Below are positions 11,268 through 22,934 of a stretch of 64,000 nt of DNA, one piece after another. A program made the translations under genes and the position numbers. This DNA comes from Brassica napus. Taxonomy: Eukaryota > Streptophyta > Magnoliopsida > Brassicales > Brassicaceae. The stretch covers positions 25,172,098 through 25,236,097 of the forward strand of contig NC_063439.1 of the NCBI RefSeq assembly GCF_020379485.1. Direction: 5' to 3'. The notes under the pieces were generated by a model that was not told where the DNA came from, searched no databases, and saw nothing but the letters and a program-made list of their open reading frames with translations. How positions within the stretch are numbered: the first letter of the stretch is position 1; each line of letters opens with the position of its first letter.

Positions 11268-14200
11268 ATGGGAAAAGACAAAAATCTAACGGAGGCGCTT
11301 CTCTCTACGGCGGAAAACTCCGACCCCACGACCCATCTTCCCTTCTCACCCGCCAATGATATTCCTCCCATCACAACCATCGGTGGATTCGTCAAGGAGT
11401 TTAACGTGGAGACCAAAAAGCTATGGTACCTGGCCGGTCCAGCCATTTTCACGTCCGTGAACCAATATTCTCTTGGCGCCGTTACTCAGGTATTCGCTGG
11501 TCACGTCAGCACCATCGCTCTCGCCGCCGTCTCTGTGGAAAATTCTGTTATCGCCGGATTCTCTTTTGGCATCATGGTAAATTACATCACACCCCTACAA
11601 CATTTGCGAGTTTGCAAAACGTGGAAAATGTTTGCATTTTACTAATAAAAATATAACAAACTTATTTGTTTTATTCAATATTAAAAAAAAAATCTTCCTT
11701 TCAGGAAAAATATATTCATTTTTTTTCTTCACATTAATACATAAAGAAATTACGATAAATACCATAAAGTGACTTTTTAGATGAGTGACCATTTATGTAT
11801 ATTTATGGTCTCATTTACGAACGTAATAAAATTGTCCTCGCAATATAAATTAGTTTCAACCACAGTATATTTTTGTTTTCAAAGTCCAAGTATTTAATTT
11901 AAACAGTTATATACTAATATGGTCATATGTTTAATTTAAGATTCAATTTTGTTTATCATAGGCATTAATCCAAATGCATAAATCGAACCAGGCATAAGTT
12001 AGTTTTAGGACTTTTAGTACCATTTTTTTTAGATATTTATTTGCAGTGGGTGTAAACAAATAGCAAATAATAATATCTATGAATATACGAGGTTTAGGTT
12101 AGGACGTCTAGTATGCACCCCCTGCCACACAAAATATACTTTTTTGTTGATCGATTTATCATCCGATTTGGTTATAGGCAAACAAATGAAAATTAATTCT
12201 ATTATTTTCTAGTCAAAACAAATATAACACCTTTACACATTTGGAAACAAATTTGACTTTATAATCAACCTCTTAACATTTGCAACGAAAAGACTTTGTA
12301 ATCAACCAGTCGTATATCAATGTAAATAGTTATGTATTTAACGAAACGTTCACATTTAATACTCATATACTTTTCTTTTGTTTTGTAATAACGTATGGGT
12401 GTGATTGTGAACGTGATTAGCTTGGCATGGGAAGTGCGTTGGAAACGCTATGTGGGCAAGCGTTTGGAGCGGGGAAATTATCTATGCTTGGCGTTTACCT
12501 GCAGCGATCATGGGTGATCCTAAACGTGACGGCTCTTATCCTCACTCTCCTCTACATCTTCGCCGCCCCAATCCTCGCCTCCATCGGCCAAACTCCGGCG
12601 ATCTCTAGCGCTGCCGGGCTTTTTTCCATCTACATGATCCCTCAAATCTTCGCTTACGCCGTTAATTTCCCAACCGCTAAGTTCCTCCAATCACAAAGCA
12701 AGATAATGGTCATGGCCGCTATTTCCGCTGCTGCGCTGGCTCTCCACGTGCCTATCACGTGGTTTGTCATGGAGAAGCTCAAGTGGGGCATGGCGGGTCT
12801 AGCCGTCGTGCTTAATGCCTCCTGGTGGTTCATTGACGTGGCACAGCTCGTGTACATATTTAGTGGCACGTGCGGTGAAGCTTGGTCTGGTTTATCATGG
12901 GAAGCTTTTCACAACTTGTGGGGTTTCGTTAGATTGTCTTTGGCTTCTGCTGTTATGCTCTGGTGAGTCTATACCCGACCTGCTCGTTGATTAATATTGA
13001 TATTAACGATCGTTAATTTAATTGATTTTTTGTTTTACTTTTGAAGTTTGGAGGTTTGGTATTTTATGGCAATCATATTATTTGCTGGATATTTGAAGAA
13101 TGCTGAAGTATCAGTAGCCGCACTCTCCATCTGGTAAATATTAAATTTTATTAGTATTTGTTACTATACACGTTAACTCAACGTCATTTTTTGTTTAAAA
13201 GTCACTGAACGTCATTTACGCACTACTGATGTTCAGTTTCTTTCTTTTAAAAAGTTATCATCAATCAAGATCTTCTTTATAATTAATAATTAATACATCG
13301 TGCATAGACCATGCTGCATGGCAGACTTAATTAAGTGTAAGTTATCTTTTAGTCGTTGCTTTCTTGGGCAGTGAAACCCTACTAGTTAAATAGTTTGATT
13401 GGATCATTATTAAACTCTTTCATTTCTTCAAAGTTTAACTTTGTTGTCATACTGTACTATATAAATATACACATCAAAGGACCAATAAGAAAACTAAAAT
13501 CGGATGTCGAATATGTCCTTCTTATTATTCTTTTGTCGGCATACATATAATCTGATATGATCGTAAAAATATTGTATAGTAAGAACGATTATTCTTTAAA
13601 TCTATGCATCTAATCATTTTAAAAATAAATTGAAACTGTAGCATGAACATTTTGGGATGGACCGCCATGGTTGCAATTGGGATGAACACAGCCGTCAGGT
13701 AAAACCACGTGCCGTTCACACATGCACAAATAAAAATTTCATTGAACTTCTCTGGCCTATAACTTTTAAGAATATAAACATTTGAAACGATCTCAAACTG
13801 GTGCAGTGTGAGAGTGTCAAACGAATTAGGAGCAAACCATCCAAGAACGGCCAAGTTCTCACTAGTAGTAGCAGTGATAACATCGACGCTGATTGGAGTC
13901 ATTGTATCGACCGTTCTACTCATATTTAGGAATCAGTACCCATCATTATTTGTGGGCGATGAAGAAGTCATCATTCTCGTTAAAGAACTCACACCAATAC
14001 TTGCAGTCTCCATTGTCATCAATAATGTGCAACCTGTCTTATCAGGTAATCCGTCTAACTATCTCAAAATAAAAACTTGTTCATTTGGGTTTGATTCAAT
14101 ATCTGTATTTTAGCCTTAGATCATACATAGTTTATCTTTTAGCTTAATAAGTTTAGTTTTCTTTTCTAGTTTGACTAATGGATTTAAGTTTGGACGACGT

Positions 14201-15060
14201 TGGTCTTTTGGTGCGGTTCTTGTTTTGGGGTTTCGGTTACGGTTTGTGAATAGTATGTCCGAGCTAAAACTAGTTTTGTTTTGGTAAACATTTTGCTTAG
14301 ACAGACTTTTTCTTTAGGCTTGGGTTTATTAAACAAACCAACATTGTCTTTTGTTCTATTTTTTTTTATTTACTGTAATTGCTTGTTTTTTTTTATTATT
14401 TCCGTTCATTTTAGTCAGTTTCTTATAACATCACGTCCTTGTTGTGTATATATATATGTTCGATATAGATATTAGGAAATATACATCTAATAAATTAAAC
14501 TGGGCTGTGTCGTTGGCATATGAGAATCTTATTTTAAAAATCCGATGACAATATGCTAATAAATGGAAACGTCAGGGGTGGCTGTGGGGGCTGGATGGCA
14601 AGCAGTGGTGGCGTACGTTAACATCGCATGCTACTACTTGTTTGGAATCCCATTTGGTCTATTGTTAGGATACAAGCTCGACTTTGGTGTAAAGGTAAAA
14701 ATGATACCCAAAGTCCACGTCTATCATCACATTAATTTATACAACCTTTGAAAACGTAAAAGTTCAGAACTCAAAAGACTAATGTTACAAAATATTTGAT
14801 GTATCAGGGAATCTGGTGTGGGATGTTAACGGGAACTGTGGTTCAGACAATAGTCCTGACGTGGATGATCTGCAAAACAAATTGGGCCAAGGAGGTAAAA
14901 CTCAACAGCATTGGAAAAAGTCTTTACTTTTGTTTCTAAATAAAACTCTCCGATGTTCTAGCTGAACGCGATGTGTGTTGTTATGTAGGCTGCAATGGCT
15001 GATGACAGGATAAGAGAGTGGGGAGGAGAAGTATCGGAAATAGAGCAACTCTCGAACTAA
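11268..15060 (+). CDS. DTX29: MATE/DETOXIFICATION efflux transporter (DTX29-like, At3g26590)
   Basis: A 12-helix multidrug and toxic compound extrusion transporter. The family exports organic cations, flavonoids or other metabolites in exchange for H+ across the tonoplast or plasma membrane; the substrate here is unknown. Exons: 11268-11576, 12421-12962, 13047-13133, 13642-13698, 13807-14045, 14576-14694, 14808-14894 and 14989-15060, giving 503 aa in frame, the usual plant DTX length. Family motifs seen: [13 protein letters not shown] after exon 1, [28 protein letters not shown] and the second-half segment VAVGAGWQ. The acidic N-terminal tail is cytosolic. An in-frame ATG at 11187 would add 27 residues, but it sits 8 bp after the TATA box, so 11268 is preferred. 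All splice sites are GT-AG. No frame break was seen. The family is certain; the specific symbol comes from collinearity with Arabidopsis. Confidence 0.92.
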
Positions 15061-15824
15061 AAAGACATTACGTACGTAAACTAGTACTCATATCAAAGAA
15101 ACTCAGCTCGCCATTTATGTTTGGATCAACAGCACTTTGTATCTTAATTTTAGAGTTGAAGGCATTTCACCCTAAATTTTATAATAATTACTTACGGAAA
15201 ACTTAAAATTAGCTGGGGTAAGTCGATACAACTCCGATGGACCACGTAATGACACTGGAAGCAAAAGTATAAACCGGCTCCGATTTGTTGACCAACCCAC
15301 AAGCATCGATATGTTGTTCTGTAGCTTACTCTCCCACTTTAGTCTCGTACATTCCTATGATACACAACGGCAATGTACCATTTAATATTGTAAAGAACTA
15401 GTGAGTACACAAATCTATAAACAACTTGTCAATAAAATTATCAATTTTCTTTCATTTAAGCACAAGACATGGCCCCACACGAGGCAAGTTTTAGTACGAT
15501 GAATAATCCACAATTAGTTGTATACGTTATCTTCCATTACGTGGACCGGAAGTCAATACACATGCTCGTGAACTGATGCTTGTCTCAAGACACGTGACGT
15601 GAGTTTTCAAACTTCTTTACTTCATTAAATAAACAATTACAAAAGTAATACAGAACAAAGTGATATAGTTCCAGGCATCAAACACTTTTTATCTACAATG
15701 AGATATGATTACATCTACTTGCAAGTTTATACATCCATATATTCAAATATAATTACAAGACAAGTGAGAGAAAGATGAAACAGTACCACGCCTGGGAAGA
15801 AAGAGTTTATTCCTCCTCTTTCAC
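15061..15824. other. 3' intergenic region between convergent genes
   Basis: This region separates the stop codons of the MATE gene (+) and the TPR-like gene (-), so it should hold both 3' UTRs. I see no further gene. Confidence 0.5.
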
Positions 15825-17160
15825 TTATCTTTGCAGCAAAAGTGCTGCACCAACTAAACCGAACCAGAGTGTCAACGAAAGCCAAAAGACTTTGTTCTTC
15901 TCCATTCCGACAGGTGGTCGCCAAACCAACAGCTTCCCTAGAAGGTCTTCACTCGAGTTGAGCTGATTCGTAGTCGATGCATTCATTCTCCTGTCCTTGT
16001 CCCTCTCCTTGTCACTCCATGTCACTGCATAGCTGTGTGCAACATAACACCATTTTTAAAGTGATGTCGATATGCATGAGCCAAGTTGGACACAGAACAT
16101 AAATGAATATACCTGTCATAGCTTGAACCGATCATGGGTATGGTAACCATTTCCTCCTGAGAGATCTTGAGCTTAGGAGCTTGCAAGATATACCTAAGCT
16201 CAGAGGCTTGACGACGAATACCAGGACTCGGGTGTCTCTTCTCTAGTTGCTGATAAAGATCAATGCAATCAGCGTGGCGATTATTGGCCTCATATGCCAT
16301 AGCTAACCAAATTTGAATCTGGCAAATCAATATATCATTAGCAAATAATTTCTTATTATAAAAAAAATGGAAAATACCTAATGGTGTTTTATCGACCAAC
16401 CTCACCACCAAAGAGCGTTGGCCTTGGGATAATGGTAAGAGCTCCTTCAAGAAACTCTATTGCTCGTCCATACATGCCTTTACCATAAGCCTTTTGACCC
16501 AACTCAAACATCAACTCTGCAGTTGCTCTCCTCTCCGCTTGCTCCTGAGCTACCTGCTCCCACCAATCTCTTCAATGAACACATCTCAACTAAACTAATC
16601 TTAAAAGCTTCATGAGCAAGTAACATCAATATTTAATTAAGTAACATAACCCTATAAGAACGCACCTTTTCAAGCTCTCTTTTAACCCTCATCCTCTTCT
16701 TCTCCTCAGAATCATCATCGCCACCTTCTTCATCAATCTTATACTGCAACTCCTCTGCTTTCCTCTCAAGCTCCTTCATATCCTGCAACTCCTTAACTCT
16801 CCTCTTCATCTCCTTCTCAACATCGTACGCTTTCTCTTCTTCGTCGTCACTCTCCTTCCCGTCACCGCCGCCGCTTTCCTCCTCGCTGGATCCCGCTTCG
16901 TCGTAATCCACGGCGTTAGCCCTTGATTTCGCTTTTCCGCGCTTCAAACCCCGGCGAACTCGAGCCTCTCCTTCCGATTCGAGAGGCTTGTTGGAGGAGA
17001 GAGACGCGTAGTGAGAAGAAACGTAACTGTTGTGTGAGTCTCTCTTCGGTAGATTCAGAACGACGTCGACGACAGCCAATCGAATTCTCCGATCAGTGAT
17101 CACCGTACGATGAGAGTTGACGTCGAGTAACAGCGCCACGTTTCCGATAACCGCCGCCAT
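15825..17160 (-). CDS. TPR-like protein with C-terminal membrane segment (At3g26580-like)
   Basis: Exons on the minus strand: 17160-16666, 16553-16401, 16318-16113 and 16032-15825, giving 353 aa in frame. The first about 80 residues are basic and Ser-rich, as in an organelle-targeting region. Next comes an acidic segment (Glu/Asp/Ser-rich, about 85-120) and a charged coiled-coil-like stretch (KRRVKELQDMKELERKAEEL). A TPR-like helical region follows: ELMFELGQKAYGKGMYGRAI, then a second helix pair AMAYEANNRHADCIDLYQQL. A hydrophobic segment near the C-terminus (VFWLSLTLWFGLVGAALLL) looks like a tail anchor. A likely role is a plastid membrane protein using TPRs to bind partners, but that is inference. 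The ATG at 17160 is chosen over an in-frame one at 17205, because the longer form adds a hydrophobic leader outside the conserved start. The acceptor of exon 4 is the CACACAG site, which keeps the frame. Confidence 0.85.
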
Positions 17161-18164
17161 GGAAACACTAATGAAAATGAGGAAGAAGCAGAACCAGAGA
17201 AGCAAAGAGATAGCTTTGGTCGGGAGATATCTCTAATTCGTGGTGACAGTTAATGATGTGACTACAGTACCCTCGGATTTTTAATTTGAGATCGCTGAAG
17301 GGACTAGGCGTGTGAGGGTAGTTTGGTCATTAAAGTAGGAAGTCATGTCGATTTTCCTAAAGGACGCGTGTACGAAAAGTAAGAGATGCGCGCGTCTCAC
17401 GAAAACAACATGACATATATGACTTACATTTCTCCGATGAGTAAACAAACACCAAGTCGTTTTAGTAGAAATTAAACGACACCCACTTTATTTCGATTTT
17501 ACCAGGACGACGAGAGATGAAACAGAGCAAGAAAGCTTGGATTATATTTTTGTCAAAAGCATAGAGCTCTAATCATCATTGAATTTAGATATCCATTCAG
17601 ATTCGGTTTTAGTAATATTTAAAGTAGACTATTTAATTTTTATTTTTATTTAATCTTATTTAACTATAATATTATAATTTAAATATCTTTTTTAACGTTT
17701 ATAGTTATTTTAAATTTAGTTAATATTATTTTTACATTTAAATATCTTATAGTTGAAGTTATATAAACGTAAAATTAAATATTTGAAATATTCGTTGGGT
17801 TTCAAATATTTATTCACAATGCTACTTTGGATTTTACATTTTTAAGGACTTTTTGTATTTTTAGATTTATAAAATACCCATTTGATTTTAAATTGGATTT
17901 GGTTGATATTCAAAATTCAGAAGAAAAAAAAAACATTTTAACATGATATGTTCAATACTTTTACAGTTTAGATCTATTGGAATTTTCGATTCAATTACAA
18001 ATGTGCCCAAACCCAATTCTTACATAGGGACTTCACCGATTGATGAACATCCAGAATCATAGGGAGGGAACAATCTCCACATACAGTTTTAAGGTTTTTT
18101 GAATTCGAATCAATCAAAGCCAACAACAACATAGAAGAAGAAGATCAATCTCACACCCTTCGTC
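17161..18164. other. Intergenic DNA, promoter of the TPR-like gene and AT-rich repeat-like tract
   Basis: The first about 350 bp upstream of the TPR-like ATG are of mixed composition and probably promoter. From about 17570 to 18000 the DNA is AT-rich with repeated AAATATTT and GATATTC phrases. These resemble dispersed Brassica repeats also seen near 56840-57070. No gene was seen. Confidence 0.45.
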
Positions 18165-20264
18165 TCACAACACAAAAGATAAGATCTTAGTGAAAACCCA
18201 AGTATAGATCACAGCGAGCGTAGCCCCCACAGGAATCGTAACAAGCCACGAAGCCACGATCTCCTTCACCGTCTCCGCCCTCACGCTATTAAGCCCCCTC
18301 GCGAACCCAACCCCCATCACAGCTCCAACGAGCGTATGCGTCGCCGATATCGGAAGCCCCAACTTCGACGCGAACAGAACCACCGTCGCCGCGGCGAACT
18401 CCGCCGCGAACCCCCTCGTCGGCGTAAGCTCGGTGATCTTCTTCCCTATCGTCGCGATCACTCTGTACCCCCACATCGTGAGCCCCGCGACGATCCCGAA
18501 CCCTCCCCACGCGAGAACGTCGATCGGGATCACGATCTCCCCTCCTCCTCCTCCGGCGCCTGCTCCTCGTTGGAGGATGCTCAACGCCGCGGCCAAAGGG
18601 CCGATGGCGTTGGAGACGTCGTTGCCTCCGTGGGCGAAGGACATGAAGCAGGCGGAGAGGACTTGCATGTAGCCGAAGACTCCGTAGACTATCTTCAGCT
18701 GCGTGCCTGTTGGGCCTGCGATCTCCGAGAGGAAGCCTATTTCTTTGGGCTGGGTTTGGGCCGTGTCGTGTGGTTTGGTTTTCGCTAGGAGGTGGCCGAG
18801 CTTGTTGCGGATGATTCTGTCGAAGATTATGGCTCCTGCTGCTCCGCAGGCTAAGGCTTGTGATAGAGCTATGGGGAAGGTTTTGCTTAGAGGGAATGCG
18901 GCTGAGGAGATGCTTGCTATGCCTACGAACACGGCGACGGGAGCTGCTGCTGCGGCGGCTTGTCCTGGGTTTGGTGCACTGTAAACAAACTGAACAGAAG
19001 AGAAGAAGAGTTTGCCAAAGGTAGTAGGAAGAATGAGGTTGACTTTAAGTAAGTACAAAGATTGATTTGGTTTGGTTTGGTTTTACTTACTCTCCTGATG
19101 CATTTGTAGACTAGAAAGGAAACTAGAGCTCCCATTACAGGAGAGATCACCCAAGATGAAGCCACTTTAGCTAAAGAACTCCAGAAAACAGCACCAGCTC
19201 CACCGTATACCAGTCCAAAGCCAACCATTGACCCCACGATACAGTGAGTTGTTGATACTGGCCATCCATAGTAAGAAGCTACCTGTGAAAATTCACAATT
19301 ACACAATCGTTTTCATCATTAGGTTCTCTGTTTGTGGGAAAGTTATTAACTTTACTAAATAATCTCTTGAAAATAGTGCAAAAGAAGCATAAATGTTTTT
19401 CGGCCACTGCAGTTAGGTTCTGTACTTGTATCATATGTTATTGCCATCCTATAAGGTACCGACTTTGCTCAATCTATTTATTGAAACTAGTGAGGAAGAA
19501 GGGAAAGAGAAGATGGGAACCTGTAACCAAGTTCCAGCTGCAGCCAAGGAAGAGAGAAGACCAGCGAAGAGCAACATATCTTTCCCTTGGAACACATTAG
19601 CCATGAGAATCCCTTTCTGCATCGTGCTAGTCACGTGAGTTCCCATCAAGAGGGCACCTGAGAATTCAAGAACTGCAGCCGTGATCACAGCTTGCCGGAT
19701 TGTTAGGGCTCCGGATCCAACAGAAGTCCCCATGGCATTGGCCACATCATTAGCTCCGATGTTCCACGCCATGTAGAAACCGAAGAGTAGTGTCGCGTAA
19801 GAGAGGATCTTGGTCTTGAGAGCGAGTCCTTGTCCCAGGGATTTCATGAAGAGTGGTAAGGAGAGTGCGGAGAAGGCGATGACTATGGTGATTGCCCTGG
19901 CTGTTTTGGACGAGATGTTAAAGGCATTAGCCATTCCAGAGAAGTCGCCAGTAGCTTCCGGATTACCTTTACCATCTGATTCGTTCGAATTGGTGGAAGA
20001 GTTGTGAGAATTCTGTATCTGTTGATCGCCATGGTGTTGCTCATCTCCCTCAGCATAAGAAGAGAAGCTAGCTAAAGGGCAGACGAGTTTCAGCGGAAGA
20101 GAAGTGCGTTTCTGAGGAGAAAGGAATCGGGAACTGTTCTTCTTGAAGAAAGGAGATTCCTTGGGAGAGAAACAACCGATAGCTGATCTGGGTACGCAGA
20201 GGTGAGAAGTCTTGAGCATAAGCGAGTGGTTTCTAACAGAAGAGAAACCATAAGGGAGAGTCAT
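18165..20264 (-). CDS. PHT2;1: Plastid low-affinity phosphate transporter PHT2;1 (PiT family)
   Basis: A sodium/proton-coupled inorganic phosphate transporter of the chloroplast inner envelope, which supplies stromal phosphate. Exons on the minus strand: 20264-19521, 19282-19091 and 18989-18165, giving 586 aa, within a residue or so of the Arabidopsis protein as I recall it. The first about 70 residues are Ser/Lys/Arg-rich with few acids, a transit peptide. Both halves of the PiT (PF01384) repeat are intact: [20 protein letters not shown] in the first and [19 protein letters not shown] in the second. [20 protein letters not shown] and [19 protein letters not shown] are the paired re-entrant segments. 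The terminal exon is GC-rich compared with its surroundings. Start: the only ATG giving the transit peptide. No disruption was seen. Confidence 0.95.
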
Positions 20265-21480
20265 TTCTCAGAAGAAAAACAAGAAGAGGGAGGAATAAGA
20301 TGTATGTGGAACTAAGAGGAAAAGGTAGAGGGATGAGAATCTACAGAGATGGGATATGGGCCAAGGATGGTAAAGAATATGTTGGTGATGTTGATAATGA
20401 AGAAAATGGTGTTGCATGATGGAATTTGATTTCAGGAGACTAGAGAGAGAGTTAGTAGTGGTGGTGGCGCCGGGGAACGTGAGGTGGAGGTGAGAGGATT
20501 GAGTTTGGATGCTTCTTTGTGTTAGCATAAGCGTTATGAATTTGTGTGGTTCTTGTGGAGTGTTAGAGAGGGAGAGAGGCTCTTTTAGTTGGGCTTCTGG
20601 ACCTCGCAAATACCCACTTCTAAAGGTAGAAAAAGGAGGGAATTTTTGTTCTTTGGGATGTAGTTAAAGAAGAGAATTAGGTGGCACTTCTTAGATTTTC
20701 TATTTGAACGTGGTAGAATTGTTCCCTTTTTTTTTGTTAAAAAAAATATCATAATGTTCTTTCTATAAATCAATGTTCTTATCATTTTTTTCATATTTCT
20801 TATTACAAAATACTGTATGTTCTTCACACTTTTTATTACAAAATATATGAGTGTGTATCGGTGGGGCAACTTGATTTCTTCATGTGGTTTATAAGTTAGG
20901 TGATACCATCTTCAAATGTACTCTCATTTGGGTAAATCTTTCACGAATCCAGTTTAGTCATATTAAGTTCGGTTTCCATTACACATTAACACCTGTGTCG
21001 TAAATAAAACATGTTGGGTTGACCACATGCATGTCGACCAGATCGGTCCAAACCTTATTTAGGTCCAAAAAACATGTCTTAAAAATGTCTTTGATTATTT
21101 TCGAAATCATCCTTATACAATTTGATCATGGAAGATTGGAGGTTCAATCTAGTACTAAAAACTTGGTGACAGGATACTATTGAATATTTTTGTTTAAATT
21201 TGATTAGTTAAAATAGTGGAACCACATTGTACAGTAGGTTCATTAGGAAACATGACAAATAATCTACTAGACGATTTGGTGCTGAGATAAATCACACCCT
21301 GTTTAAATGCTCTCTAGTTCTCCAAGTTTGGGCCTTACATCTTATCCTAACTCTTTCGAAACGTTTCCCGTGTACATCACTATATGCGAATATTAACTAC
21401 CTTCTCCTACGTATAAAGGAACAAGGGACGAGTGCTGTAGTTATGGTTTCAATCCTATGGATACTATGATATATATGGAA
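20265..21480. other. PHT2;1 upstream region and gene-free DNA
   Basis: The first about 350 bp upstream of the PHT2;1 ATG are purine/pyrimidine-skewed and GC-moderate, presumably 5' UTR and promoter. The rest, to about 21480, is ordinary intergenic sequence without a recognisable gene. Confidence 0.45.
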
Positions 21481-21489
21481 GAAAAAAAA

Positions 21490-22110
21490 CAAGAAATCCT
21501 TCACTGACAAAGATGTAGCGCCACTGGACACACTTCAATTAGCGGTAAAGGAAGCAAAAAACTTGACCTTAGCTCAACGAATAATAGAAGCTGAAGACGA
21601 TCTGCAGGAGGAGATGCAAAGCAGTACATGTTCCCTACCATAAACTCCTACTCCATTGCAATGGAGTTGCCAAACGAACACATCCTGGATAAACAATAGC
21701 GAGAGAGCTGGCCTAGGTTTTGTGCTACTGAACGCAGGATCCCCGATCTTGTGCAGCCTCCCCTCTCTACGCAGAAGCTGAAGCCCTAGTTTGGGCAATG
21801 CAGGAGCTAGGTAGCAAAAACTGGAAACAGAGTGGTACGCTTTGAACTGGACTGTGAGCAACTAACTCGTCAACCTGATAAACAAGGAAGAAGGTTGGAC
21901 TACAATGGCATCTGAACTTGATGAGATCAAAGCTCTATATATGGTATCACTGGAAATCTCCATAAAATGATATTCCGAGATCGTTGAATGTCCGTGCATA
22001 CTACCTTGGCAACGAAAAAGATCACGAATATGCAACTCACCGTACGTCGACTGCTCTGCTTCAAGTTGGCTAACTGTCTATGCTAGCCAAACTAGAGCAT
22101 CTTAATTTCG
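21490..22110 (+). pseudogene. Decayed LINE RNase H-domain fragment
   Basis: Translation in shifting frames gives pieces of the plant LINE RNase H (RVT_3) domain: SWINNSERAGLGFVLLNAGS, then AEALVWAMQELGS, then LRFELDCEQL. These correspond to the family's first strand, the catalytic Glu helix and the Asp strand. Several stop codons and frameshifts interrupt it, and no reverse transcriptase remains. It is much older than the LINE copy at 58945-59952. Confidence 0.62.
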
Positions 22111-22850
22111 TTTAAGTTTTCTTTTCAATGTCAAAAAAACTACTAGATGATTTCATTTTTGGAAAACTAGTAAGATTTAGATTAGTAAAATTATTATAAA
22201 AATATTTAGTTGGTTAATCATAGACTGGTTTACAAAATCATATCAAACTTTAATATCTAAAACGCAAGACACCCACACAATTAGAATTTGAATCCTATTA
22301 AACAACAAAAGATGATTGTCAATTCACTCAATCAATCAAGATTGTGTAGGAATCTATGACGTATTCTTAACTTCTTATTTATAATTCAAAAAAAAAAAAA
22401 AAAAAAAACTTCTTATAGCTCAGCACTATAAACAAATGATAAACAAACATAATCGTAAACAAATATTTGACCCAAATAATTTGTAAACAAATGTTCCATA
22501 TCATAGTAAGAATATTTGAATTATAAATAAAATATATATAAATTTTGTTGCCAAAAAAAACTATTAAAATCTTCTTGTAAAATATGTGTAAGTCCATTAA
22601 CTGTAAATTGTTTCTTTCTTTCTTTCAAAATCAAACTTTCATACAAGTAATAACATGAAATTATTGGGCTTTACAAAGATAGAACCCACAAAAAAAAGTA
22701 AAGTGAAGCAGAAGTAGGATTTGCATATCTCTGCCCAATTACAACAAAACCATAAAAACGAAACACGTTTAAAACTATGCGTTTTGGGAAGAGTCGGCTA
22801 TTTTAATTAAACAGAAGAAACAAAAAAAAAAAACAATTAGAGTAAAAAGG
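22111..22850. other. AT-rich intergenic DNA upstream of the helicase gene
   Basis: Contains a long A-tract (about 22389-22408) and AT-rich sequence. No gene was seen. Confidence 0.45.
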
Positions 22851-22859
22851 AAACCCTAA
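22851..22859 (+). promoter_or_regulatory. telo-box (AAACCCTAA) in the helicase promoter
   Basis: AAACCCTAA lies 84 bp upstream of the ATG at 22935. Telo-boxes are common near transcription starts of plant genes for translation and RNA processing, which fits a splicing helicase. This is a motif match only. Confidence 0.45.
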
Positions 22860-22885
22860 AAATCGATAAATACCAACTTGTTCTT

Positions 22886-22911
22886 CGATTCGATTCGATT
22901 CGATTCGATTC
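22886..22911 (+). repeat. (GATTC)n microsatellite in the helicase 5' leader
   Basis: Five GATTC units in tandem end about 24 bp before the helicase ATG. They lie in the presumed 5' UTR and contain no ATG. Confidence 0.85.
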
Positions 22912-22934
22912 ATCTTGTGTTGTTTCATACTGCC

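Noticed and set aside
18289..18984. Several long open frames overlapping the last PHT2;1 exon on both strands
   Set aside because: They are shadows of the GC-rich coding exon; composition is Arg/Pro/Gly-biased and no domain appears.
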